Shown here piece after piece: positions 10,164 through 19,617 of a stretch of DNA of 64,000 nt (the first letter of the stretch is position 1; each line of letters starts with the position of its first letter). The notes beneath the pieces were generated by a model. The model worked only from the letters and a program-made list of their open reading frames with translations. It ran no database searches and was not told the origin of the DNA. Both the position numbers and the translations under genes were made by a program. The DNA is from Scatophagus argus (lineage: Eukaryota; Chordata; Actinopteri; Scatophagidae), in the NCBI RefSeq assembly GCF_020382885.2, contig NC_058499.1, positions 21,623,872 to 21,687,871 of the forward strand, read 5' to 3'.

Positions 10164-11206
10164 AAGACCTTTGTTGCATCATCTCAGAGACCACGATTCG
10201 GACCATCTCGCGCCTCATTCGTGGATTTGGTCGTTTCCCTCTCTCTAACGACTGCAAAAGTTCCTCTGGGAACTTATCCCAAGGTACCATGAAGATATCC
10301 ACCCAGTCTACATCACGGCTTTGGCAGTTGTCGGAAGAGGTTGAAGATGAATTTCTGGGTGAAATAGATGATACGGGAGATCTTGGTGACGCAACAGCAG
10401 ATGAGCTGCTTGTTTCAGGAGTCAGGCCTGCAACACACATACACACAGAGACACCAGCCAAAAAATATGTTACGAGATAACAGTTCTCTAGAAAGATACC
10501 ACTCTGAAATGGACACATTTTTTTTTTCAAATGAAATGCAACACATATGCGACATTTTTAACCTTTTTAACCTTGTACTTAATCCTATTTACTCTTGTAT
10601 TTATCATCAAACTGTTTACTATTTATGCACAATTGCACCTGGGCTATGACAAATAACAATGATGAGGACATCTTGGCATAATGAGAAGTGTTATCAGGGC
10701 CCAAATGTTCCTGATTAATCCTTTACGTAGGTTACTGGTTGTATCCTCTACTCCAAAACTTGACTTACATCTTAGCTTCCAAGCAGCAAGTAGTTTTCTG
10801 GCCTGAATGGGCCTCAACGCTGACAGCAAATCTCCTTCCTCGATGAACTGGAAGTCATCAGATGTCTCAACCCCCAGGGATTGTAAGTGCTCTTCTAGAA
10901 TGTCCTTACTTGCCTCAGAAAGGTCAGGCAGGACCTCAGATATAGCGCTTCGTAGAAATGTTTGCTCCATGTCAGGCCTTTCTAGAATAAGAATGAATTT
11001 TCAAGATGCAAGGAATTTACAATTAGTCAAGTATCAATGTACATATACACATAAGAACTTCTACTTTGAGTATGGCCGAGTAAGGATTTATACTTTCTGT
11101 TCTTCTAAGAAGGAAAAACTATCACTTTCGTATTTCTCTAATAGTTCTTTATCATTTTTACAACTTAAACGTGCAGTTGTGTATGATTTCTCCATCCAGA
11201 CCATTT

Positions 11207-13843
11207 TTATCTTGATAAAACACTGTGTTTCAGCAGAATGACTTGGTGCCCATCAACCATGTAAGATGGTAACGGGTAAAAATCTACCAAGTCATTGATG
11301 TTAAAACATTGCAACCTTGAACTCTGTTTTGTCACCGAGTACAGATGGTATTCTGGGTGATATTCAGCTCTATGAATATACACCACAAAATACACAGCTG
11401 CATCATTTTTTATTAAAATAATGACAAGTTCTCCAAACTCGATGGACTCATCATTTTTTGACACAAGGAAATGTCCCTTTTTATATGATGTACCTTTGTA
11501 CTGTATGTCTGTGGAAACAGTAGTATTGTGTTGTGAAAAGCTAAACTCTCTCACTGCATGTTTGATTGCATCACTGTAAAGGCTGGGATAAAAAGTACAA
11601 CTGTCTTTGACTTGCAGAAGCTGACTGCAGCCTGGTCCAGCTGAAAGATATGCCTGAAACATTTGATGTCTCTCAGATAAACTTAGGCATAGGTTTTTAA
11701 AGTTTTTTAAATGCCTTGCACATCTCTTGAAGTAGCTGTGTTTACTTTCGAAACGCATGGTCCAGACTCTGATCAAGGGGCCAAATTTCAAAATTAGTGC
11801 TGGATAATGACGCATGAAATGGTGTTTGGGTTTTAGTGTAGTCTCAGGAAATAAACACTTTCTTGATTCCAAATATTCTTGTATTATAATATCAAGATAG
11901 GCTACTTGGGACAACGAAATCTTTTGTGCACAAATCAAATCAACAATATCAATGAGCTGCAGAGTTAACTGCCACACATCATCTTCTGGATTTTGGACTT
12001 TGTCGCCAATCAACACAGGTAGCAACCTTAATAAATTCCAGTTCTGGATAGCTTGACCTGAAAGCTTGGACCCCTCAGAACTGACAGCAGATGGCTTTGT
12101 GAGAGCATCAGTTCCCTTGTATTTGAACTGCTTGATGCATCGGTTCAACACGGAATATGTAAGCCATTTCTGTTTCTTAATGAAATACTTCAAGTACAGC
12201 GCCATGTCATATGATAACACACCCTCAAATATGTCGTGGCCTAAACAAGGTGGCAGACCAGGCTGGCAAACATGAAAAGACTGAAGTGCATTGAAAACAG
12301 AATTTACCTTTACACCTTTGCTGCTGTGTATGTCTTCAGCTTGTAGTACTGCAAAATCATAACTTTCAGGGGTGCGCTGTGGACCACAAAAATTTGGATC
12401 ATTCTCAAACTCAGTTCTTGTGATTTCACAGTATCTGCAAAAGTACACAGAATGACTAAAGTTTTCAATGAACCCACCAATGCTATGTGACCCCAAATTA
12501 TCTCCTGCAATACAATACAGAGCCCCTTTGACTGTTTCACCATCGACAGTTATTCCATTTTCCTCCAGATTTTTTAAATCTTCGAGCATCTCTGAGAAAA
12601 CTTTAGCACTTCCAAACTGTTTTAGGTCATTCTCTCCACACAATAGGACAAGGGACATGTGATCTGTACTGGATCGCACATGTGCAGGCAAATTTGCCAA
12701 AGAAAGATAGACAGCAACAACTTTGTGTTTTTTCTTAGCTGTGCCAAGGGGATTCACAATTTCAAAGGCGTCCTGGTAGAGAATTAGCTTCAAGCATCCT
12801 GGATTTTGAATGAAAAACTGGTTGGACTTAAAGTTTTGACCATCACTTATGTCACAAAGGTCATCTGATTGTGTTTCACAAGACTGCTGTGACACTGAAT
12901 TCTTCCAGAAATCTGATTCTAGTAAGGTGTTTAAAGTTTGTGTTACAGGTATGTAGTAAGCAAACCTTTCTGTCATATTTTCATTGTTTCCTAATTTTAC
13001 TTTTTTAGGCTCTATGTATTTGAACATTTTTTGAAAAGTGTGAGTCCTTGAGTATGTTGTTCTTAGTGGCCCCTGGTGAGAGGCAGAGAACAGATCTGAC
13101 TCCTTCACACAATGGCAGATTTTAGCAACAACATCATCAGTTAGAGACAGGTCATTTTTTAAAAGTGAATGTAATTTACTTAAAGTGTAATCCTGTCCCA
13201 AATCATGCATATTTTGCATCTCTTCAACGATTGTCTGTATTGTTGAAGCTGGAAGAAGGAGCTGCCCTTGCAATTTTAGGTAGAACAAACAGACATTCCT
13301 GAGAAAGGTCTCATTGAAATCCTGTGGCAATTCACTGCTTTCATTTGCTGTTGCATCATTTGAGCTCTGTGGGACATCTTCACATGCACTGACAGCAGAG
13401 GGCTGAGAAACATGTTCCCTGTACTTGTCACTTACACTATCCACTGAACATTTTCTGTGTTTTCGTGACATATGAGCAGTAAATGATGATTTGACAGTGA
13501 ATGCATTTTCACAACCTGTTATTGGACATGGCACAGTTTGCCCCTCAGTTATATGTTTTTTTAAGTGGGAAATAAGCTCTTTGACTGTGTCAAATTTGCA
13601 CTCACACAGCGAAACAGCACACTTAAAATCTGTAACAACGGCCCCAGCAGTAATGGAGGGTTCAGGAGCATTGTGAACACGATAGAAATGACCTTTAAAA
13701 GCGGCATAAGTGCAAAAAGTCCGCTTACAGTCGGTGCCAACACATCTGAAAAACGGATGGGGTTCGTTCCTATGGACTTTACAATGCAGTACGTAACCCC
13801 TCAAGGTTTCCAATTTTTTGCTGCAGAAATGGCAGGTTAACAT
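11207..13843 (-). CDS. EnSpm/CACTA-type DDE transposase with C2H2 zinc fingers, intact
   Basis: An unbroken 878-codon frame from ATG 13843 (an upstream in-frame ATG at 13921 would add 26 residues encoded by a tandem repeat, so I prefer 13843). Four C2H2 fingers lie at C4/C7/H20/H24, C34/C39/H52/H57, C75/C80/H93/H97 and C106/C111/H124/H129 and would bind element DNA. A candidate catalytic triad is D358 (LYQDAFE), D448 (CIAGDNLGSH) and E699 (MRFESKHSYF). The GHDIFEGV motif at about 535 resembles the HDLLEGV motif of CACTA/Plavaka-like transposases. It lies upstream of the SAMD3-like gene on the same strand, 236 nt apart. It is multicopy in fish by memory, with no characterised function. The family assignment is inference; the lack of any stop in 2.6 kb is direct. 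Confidence 0.7.
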   Translation of the reverse strand: MLTCHFCSKKLETLRGYVLHCKVHRNEPHPFFRCVGTDCKRTFCTYAAFKGHFYRVHNAPEPSITAGAVVTDFKCAVSLCECKFDTVKELISHLKKHITEGQTVPCPITGCENAFTVKSSFTAHMSRKHRKCSVDSVSDKYREHVSQPSAVSACEDVPQSSNDATANESSELPQDFNETFLRNVCLFYLKLQGQLLLPASTIQTIVEEMQNMHDLGQDYTLSKLHSLLKNDLSLTDDVVAKICHCVKESDLFSASHQGPLRTTYSRTHTFQKMFKYIEPKKVKLGNNENMTERFAYYIPVTQTLNTLLESDFWKNSVSQQSCETQSDDLCDISDGQNFKSNQFFIQNPGCLKLILYQDAFEIVNPLGTAKKKHKVVAVYLSLANLPAHVRSSTDHMSLVLLCGENDLKQFGSAKVFSEMLEDLKNLEENGITVDGETVKGALYCIAGDNLGSHSIGGFIENFSHSVYFCRYCEITRTEFENDPNFCGPQRTPESYDFAVLQAEDIHSSKGVKVNSVFNALQSFHVCQPGLPPCLGHDIFEGVLSYDMALYLKYFIKKQKWLTYSVLNRCIKQFKYKGTDALTKPSAVSSEGSKLSGQAIQNWNLLRLLPVLIGDKVQNPEDDVWQLTLQLIDIVDLICAQKISLSQVAYLDIIIQEYLESRKCLFPETTLKPKHHFMRHYPALILKFGPLIRVWTMRFESKHSYFKRCARHLKNFKNLCLSLSERHQMFQAYLSAGPGCSQLLQVKDSCTFYPSLYSDAIKHAVREFSFSQHNTTVSTDIQYKGTSYKKGHFLVSKNDESIEFGELVIILIKNDAAVYFVVYIHRAEYHPEYHLYSVTKQSSRLQCFNINDLVDFYPLPSYMVDGHQVILLKHSVLSR

Positions 13844-13859
13844 TTTAGCAAGCTTGCAC

Positions 13860-15440
13860 CCTTCACAGCGGCACATAAAAAGCGCGAATTCACAGTAACT
13901 TAATGTATAACTTAGCTGCAACCAAGTAATTACATGTACACCAGCGCGAATGCACAGTAATGTAACGTTAACGATATAAGTTAGTTGCGACCAAGTAGTT
14001 ATATGTAAACAATCGCTTCACAATAGCATGGAAAGAGCGCGAAATTAAAGTAAAGTAAGGTATAGCTGCGACCAAGCAGTCACATGTAAAACTTACCACC
14101 ACTTCACCACAGGATAAAATGAGCAGGACTTAACGGTCACCTCACTGTAGTTAGCTAGCGGTATCTTTCCGCGACAAGAGACATTCAAACTGATATTGGA
14201 GTACCGTATTTTCCGGACTACAGAACGCAGCTGATTATAAACCGAACGCACCAAATTTACGCACTTGACAGCCGCAGGTGTCCACATTGTAACATGACAT
14301 ACGTTTTCAAGTTCGGCCCATCTGCTTTTATTACTTCTGAAAGCTTTTGTCGTCTTTTTGCATTGCGTCAGTTCTTCAGGCTGCTGTCTCCAACGTCTCA
14401 CCATTGATTCATTTGCGCCAAGCTTACGTGCAGCAGCTCTATTTTCTTCTTGGACAGACAGCTCAATTGCTTTTAACTTAAAAGCTGCATCATATGCATT
14501 TCTTCGAGTGTTTTACATGATGAGGGTGTGTGCATGACGCGCAGAATGACTGAAAAGTTACGCTTAAAACTAGCATCTTCCTCTTCGCATCACCGTTCTG
14601 TCAGCCCGTAAAGATCTATAGATCAGCCGCATCGTTGTTTAGGTCGCAGAGTTCAAGGCATGGGAAAAAAACCAGCGACTTATAGTCCGGAAAATACGGT
14701 ACAACTGCGCGTATTACTAGCGTTTGTGTTGGTTGGGCTTTGCTACGTTGTCATAAATACAGTTTGAATGGAGAAAAAATAAATACTTAATAATCGATTT
14801 TGTTACCTTTCTTCAACATTTTCTTACTCAACATCGCCATTTTAACTCATGTTAAACTGTGATATACAAGAAAAATATCTCTCACAGACAGAAACTAGCT
14901 ATTTTTTCTTTTCACACACCATGCATATAAAGTTGAGAATTAATTGTCAGCTTACAGTCGCTTTACAATAGCATGGAACTAGCGCGAAATTAAAGTAAAG
15001 TAAGGTAAAGCTGCGACCAAATAGTCACATGTAAAACTTACCACCGCTTCACAACAGGATAAAATGAGTAAAACTCAACTGTCACCTCACTGTAGTTAGC
15101 TAACGATATCTTTCCGCGCCAAGAGACATTCAAACCGATATTGGAATACGACTGCTTGTATTACTCCGCATCAATCAGCGTTTGTGTTGGTTGGGCTTTG
15201 CTGCGTTGTCATGACTACAGGTTGAATGCGGAGGAACTATTTTTGTTGACGGAAAAAAAATAAAATACTTAATAACCGATTTTGTCACCTTTCTTCAACA
15301 TTTTCTTACTCAACATTGCCATTTTAACTAATGTTAAACTAAAAAAATATCTCTCACAGACAGAAACTAGCTGTTTTTTCTTATCACACACACCATGCAT
15401 TTAAAGTTGAGAATTGTTAGCTTACCTGAACACCAGATGC
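13860..15440 (-). repeat. Tandem repeats upstream of the transposase gene
   Basis: Short units containing GCGCGAAT...CACAGTAA and GCGACCAAGTAGT recur at about 13878, 13943 and 14037. A larger unit of about 430 bp occurs twice as a direct repeat: 14008-14203 continued at 14702-14945, and 14951-15420. The position, between the transposon end and the transposase start, fits a promoter or transposase-binding array. Confidence 0.8.
14204..14699 (-). mobile_element. Pogo/Tigger-type (Tc1/mariner) non-autonomous element
   Basis: 496 bp bounded by inverted CCGTATTTTCCGGACTA...TAGTCCGGAAAATACGG and flanked by TA. The minus strand encodes a CENP-B-like N-terminal DNA-binding piece (residues such as NRAAARKLGANESMVRRW) of a pogo transposase, but no catalytic domain. 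The paralogous second repeat copy at about 15137-15147 shows the same site without the insert, which proves the ends. Confidence 0.88.
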
Positions 15441-16060
15441 TTTCACAGCTCCGTGATACAGATGCTTTTGATAGATGTTAAGATGAACAGAAAAAAAACT
15501 CCACTACTGTCCAATGAGACAAAGAATGTGCTCATCAAGTTTGAAGTGCAAATACAGCCGTTTGTTTTGCGGGAATGTAAAATTCAAAAATAAAAAGGAT
15601 TAATGGCACCTAAAATTAACATAGGGCAGTATTCAGAAGTGAATGACACAATTCTGTATCGGAAAAAACAAACTTTAAGTTACAGAATTTACAACTGATT
15701 TACAGCAATTTTGATTCAAAAATTAGGCTATTGTTTGTTGTTGTTTTTCAAATTTGTAATATGTAGCCTAATGCACTTTTTTAATTATTTCTATTAATAA
15801 ATAGCTCTGGTACATAGGTTCTCTGGTACAAAATGTTCCAGAGAACCTACTGACAAAAAATGTTATTCAAACATTGATATGATGTAATTTTAACTGTATC
15901 ACAATGTTTTTTGTTTTACAGTTTATATGTGTTTAAACTACAGTAATTTGTGAATTCTCCAAAAAAATATGATCTTTTTAACATATTTTTACTGTCAAAT
16001 CAACAGTTGTGTTTGGTTTGTAGTTTTACAACATCTTTATGTAAATTATACACTGCTTCA
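15441..16060. other. EnSpm subterminal region, no gene
   Basis: AT-rich, with repeated ACTGTAAA/TTTACAGT and ACAGTTAA-type motifs (e.g. near 15915, 16075) and a small inverted repeat GGTTCTCTGGTACA...TTCCAGAGAACCTA at about 15816-15851. Subterminal repeats of this kind bind CACTA transposases in other systems. No ORF is supported. Confidence 0.5.
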
Positions 16061-16139
16061 TTGTTTTTGTATTTACAGTTTTTTTATGTCATGATTTTAC
16101 AAAAAATCACAGTTAATTCTACGGACATTTTTTACAGTG
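16061..16139 (-). repeat. EnSpm terminal inverted repeat (right end)
   Basis: Ends in ...GGACATTTTTTACAGTG at 16139. Beyond it, the L2 reverse transcriptase frame resumes mid-domain, so the boundary is sharp. Confidence 0.75.
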
Positions 16140-18005
16140 AGCACTGAGATCTAGCAAAACAAGTATGGAGACAAGCCTGCGGTCTGATGCCATGAGGAGG
16201 TCATTTGTGACTTTAACCAGTGCTGTTTCTGTGCTGTGATGGGCTCTAAAACCAGACTGAAACATCTCAAAGAGACTGTACCTGTGTAGGTGATCAATCA
16301 ACTGATTTGCAACCACTCTTTCGAGTATTTTAGATAAGAACGGGAGGTTGGATATCGGCCTATAGTTTGCTAAGATGTCTGGGTCAAGTGAAGGTTTTTT
16401 AAGTAAAGGTCTAATAACAGCGGTTTTAAACGCCTGTGGTACATAACCTGTTGTTAAGGATAAGTTTATCTGATCTAAGAGGGAAACGCCAATCAAGGGA
16501 AAGACGTCCTTGAGGAGCTTAGTTGGGATGGGGTCTAAGAGACATGTAGTTGGGTTAGATTTGTTAATGCTGGAGGTCAGCTCGGGGAGGTCTATGAGCA
16601 GGAACCTGTCCAGAGATGGAGTAGGATTAAAAGAGATTACTAGAGATGGCACTATATTGGCTATTCTGGGAAGATCTTTATTGATTATTTCTCTAATGTT
16701 ATTGATTTTATTGGTGAAGAAACTCATGAAGTCTTCACTGCTAAGAGCTGCAGGAATACAAGGTTCAACAGTGTTAAAGAGAAAACGTGGGTTGTTCTTG
16801 TTTTTCTCTATTAATGTTGAATAATAGGCAGTTCTGGCTTCACGAAGGGCCTTTTTGTATGTCAATAGATTATCTTTCCAGGCTCTCTGGGATTCAGCTG
16901 ATTTGGAGGAGTACCACTTCCTCTCCATCCGTCTTGATGTTTGTTTAAGTGTTCGTAAATTTGAATTATACCAAGGAGCTAGCCTCCTATGATTTCTAAC
17001 CTTCTTTCTCAGTGGGGCAACCATATCTAAAACTGTGTGCAACGTGGCTGCAGTGTTGTTCACAAAGGAATCAATTACTGCAGGAGTAACGTTTAAATCA
17101 GTACGGTCTGTTGTACTGGTACATGGAGCTGAGGGGAGCTGTGATGGGATTGCATCCCTAAATCTGTCTACACTATCTTCAGAGAGGCATCTGGTGTAAT
17201 AGACCTTTTTGTTGTGTGCTGTAAAGTCTTCTAGAGTTAGTTCAAAAACTACAAGCGAATGGTCTGAAAGGAGAGGGTTTTGAGGGGCAACTGACAGGTT
17301 CTTAGTTTCTAGGCCATAGGTGAGAACCAGATCGAGTGTGTGATTGTGGCAGTGTGTTGGTTCATTCACTATCTGAAGGAAACCTATTGAATCTAAGAGT
17401 GAACTAAAGGCTGTTTTAAGACTGTCAGAGTCAACATCCATATGAATGTTGAAGTCACCTACTATAATGACTTTATCTGTACCGAGCACTAAACTAGATA
17501 AGAAGTCAGAAAACTCAGACAGGAACTCTGAGTAAGCAGCAGCAGGTGGGCGATACACAACAACTAATAAAACTGGCTTTTCTGACTTCCAGTTTTGGTG
17601 AGACAGGCTGAGAGTGAGACTCTCAAATGAGCTATAGATGGATTTAGGTTTGGGGTTAATCTGAAGACTGGAGTGGTAGATTGCTGCCACTCCTCCTCCT
17701 CGGCCTGTGGCTCGAGGAACATGATAGTTAATATAACCGGATGGAGTTGATTCATTTAAACTAACATATTCTTCATCCCGTAACCAAGTCTCAGTGAGGC
17801 AGAATATATCAGACTGATGATCAATAATTAGATCACTGACTAGGAGGGATTTAGAGTGGAGGGATCGTATATTTAACAATCCACATCTGACTGTCCTATT
17901 TTTTGGCTCTAAATATTTGCTAGTTTGTATTTTTATGAGGTTATTATGATTAACACTTCTTAAATTTTGTGCTGGTTGGACTATGGGAGGACGAGGCACT
18001 GACAC
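16140..18005 (-). CDS. LINE ORF2 fragment: endonuclease and N-terminal reverse transcriptase
   Basis: The frame starts at 18005. Endonuclease motifs are seen in order: [28 protein letters not shown] and SDHSLV. RT begins with [20 protein letters not shown] and reaches motif A (LVLLDLSA), where the coding sequence passes into the EnSpm terminal repeat and stops seven codons later at 16119. The YADD motif is missing, so no active RT can be made from here. The sequence resembles L2/Maui-type elements of fish. Confidence 0.85.
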
Positions 18006-18152
18006 TATTTCTATGGGATTATTAATCTTAGTATTACTGTGTGAATTTATATTTTTATTTATTCTAATTTTAACGGAGGGCGGCAGTCCTACAGAAGCAG
18101 CAGAGAAGTGTGTAAGACAGCGACTCTGCTTCCTGGCCTCGACCCTGGGTTG

Positions 18153-19064
18153 TCAGGGTGTTGGTTGTCTAATAAACTTGGCCATATTGGTAGAAATAAG
18201 AGCCGCACCACCCCAAGTGGGATGAACGCCGTCTCTGCTAATGAGGCCAGGTTTTCCCCAGAAAGTCTCCCAGTTATCTATAAAAGCCACGTTGTTTTCT
18301 GGACACCACCGTAACAGCCAGCGACGGAGCGATGACATGCGGCTAAACATATCATCACTGGTCAGATTCGGGAGGGGACCAGAGAATGCTACGGAGTCCG
18401 ACATGGTTTTTGCCAAATTACACACCGACTCAATATTGACTTTGGTGACCTCCGACTGGCGTAGTCGAGTGTCATTAGCGCCGACGTGAATTATAATCTT
18501 ACCATATTTACTCTTATCTCTCGCCAGCAGCTTTAAATTGCCCTCTATGTCGCCCGCTCTGGCCCCCGGGATGCATTTGACTATGGTCGCTGGTGTCGGC
18601 TTCACATATCGCAAAACAGAATCGCCAATAACCAGGGTCGGTTTCTCAGCGGGTGTGTCGCTGAGTGGGGAAAAGCGGTTAGATACATGAAGCGGTTGGT
18701 GGTGAACCACGGGCCTTTGTTTTGGACTACGCTTCTTTCGAACCGCCACCCAACCTCCCTGACTTCCCGGCTGCTCGGGGGCTGCCGGGGGGCGGCTGAC
18801 ATCAGCTAAAGTAGCTAAAATAGGCCGGTCCGCACAGGCTAACTGCTGCTGGCTAGCTGTCGGGACTAATGGACTGTGATCTACAGTACGAAGCCGGGCC
18901 TCTAACTCACTTAGCCTCGCCTCCAAAGCTGTGAATAAACTACACTTTCTACACATCTCACTCTCACTAAAGGAGGCAGAGGAATAGCTAAACATTTCAC
19001 ACACCTTACAGAAGACGGGAGAGGGAGAGGGAGAGGCAGAGGGAGAGTGAGTGGAAGAAGCCAT
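18153..19064 (-). CDS. LINE ORF1 with SGNH-type esterase domain
   Basis: 303 codons. The N-terminus has a Cys-rich CxxC...CxxC motif ([10 protein letters not shown]...CRKC) and a short coiled coil ([12 protein letters not shown]). The second half has esterase signatures: GDSVLRYV (nucleophile Ser), [13 protein letters not shown] (Gly-Asn block) and [15 protein letters not shown] (Asp-His). Such ORF1 proteins are known in CR1/L2 LINEs and act in RNA binding and possibly membrane/lipid contact. The frame is intact. It lies 147 nt upstream of ORF2. Confidence 0.85.
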   Translation of the reverse strand: MASSTHSPSASPSPSPVFCKVCEMFSYSSASFSESEMCRKCSLFTALEARLSELEARLRTVDHSPLVPTASQQQLACADRPILATLADVSRPPAAPEQPGSQGGWVAVRKKRSPKQRPVVHHQPLHVSNRFSPLSDTPAEKPTLVIGDSVLRYVKPTPATIVKCIPGARAGDIEGNLKLLARDKSKYGKIIIHVGANDTRLRQSEVTKVNIESVCNLAKTMSDSVAFSGPLPNLTSDDMFSRMSSLRRWLLRWCPENNVAFIDNWETFWGKPGLISRDGVHPTWGGAALISTNMAKFIRQPTP

Positions 19065-19260
19065 GTTAGCACTAAGCTAAGCTCAACGACAAACAGGACG
19101 GGGATCGGAAAAGGAAAGAATCTAGATGATCGTGCGGTTAATAAACTTTTCCTAAAGTGCTTGTGTACTTATATGTAAGAACCAACCACAGTAAAAGCTA
19201 ACACAAAATATGTCGACTCAAGTACACCAATACCACCGAACACCAAACGCTAGCAAGTGA

Positions 19261-19617
19261 ATGAGTAGTGCGAGAACAGGAAGTGACGCAATACGCAATA
19301 CGTTACCCAACGCTCGTGCGCCCCCAAATAGATTGCGCCCTGGGCGGTCGCCCACATTGCCCAAATCAAAAACCGCCTCTGACCTTGTCAATGTGACGTC
19401 AGGGCTTCAGGGCTTTGATCTGTTGCGCTGCCACTTTTTTTTAAATCACTTGTCCTTTCTGCTTTGAAGATAAAAGCTCTTTGAGATCAAAGCGCTAGAT
19501 GCGGTAAAAATATTCTAAATAGAATAGCTCTTTGCCCGTTCGAATCTGTCCAAGACATACTTGAAGAAAAAAATACCGTTTGTGTTGGATAGAACTGGAA
19601 GCATTTAACTTGAAGAA
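19261..19617 (+). promoter_or_regulatory. Upstream region of the HIPK-like gene with CRE site
   Basis: A GC-richer stretch with a full palindromic cAMP-response element TGACGTCA at 19394-19401, about 220 nt before the ATG. No TATA box is evident. Confidence 0.4.

Larger units (their letters stand above)
3577..10970 (-). pseudogene. SAMD3-like (sterile alpha motif) gene of the EnSpm element, broken by Gypsy insertion
   Basis: Exon 1 (10970-10769) encodes a SAM-like domain (start MEQTFLRSAISEVLPDLSE) and ends at a GTAAGT donor. Exon 2 starts at 10427 after an AG acceptor and encodes a Ser-rich linker and a VPWDKFPEELL block. It is interrupted at codon 'QQRS' by the Gypsy element and resumes in frame at 5065 after removal of the element and one TSD copy. 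It continues to a donor at 4324. Exon 4 (4096-3928) and exon 5 (3709-3577) are phase-compatible and end with a TAG. Besides the insertion, the frame breaks near 4951-4958 (loss plus shift after GAGYHS) and again near 4396-4401 (1-nt type shift). The family is multicopy in fish; its function is unknown to me. This copy cannot make a full protein. Confidence 0.75.
3066..16139 (-). mobile_element. EnSpm/CACTA-type DNA transposon with two genes (left end not in window)
   Basis: The right end on the minus strand begins CACTGTAAAAAATGTCC at 16139, followed by subterminal ACTGTAAA-like repeats, as in fish EnSpm elements. Two minus-strand genes follow: a zinc-finger DDE transposase and a SAMD3-like gene. 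The end cuts an L2 LINE reverse transcriptase frame at codons L-L-D-L-S-A, with flanking triplet GCT as the likely 3-bp target duplication. A Gypsy element, a pogo-derived element and probably the BEL element are nested inside. The left terminus is expected beyond the BEL element, outside the window. Confidence 0.7.
16140..19260 (-). mobile_element. L2-type LINE, 5' part, truncated by EnSpm
   Basis: Two minus-strand frames in the usual order: ORF1 with esterase (18153-19064) and ORF2 with AP-endonuclease plus RT (16140-18005). The 3' half of RT and the 3' UTR are missing at the EnSpm boundary and should continue past the other EnSpm end. The 5' boundary near 19260 is estimated from where ORF-free sequence turns into the kinase promoter region. 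Confidence 0.85.
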
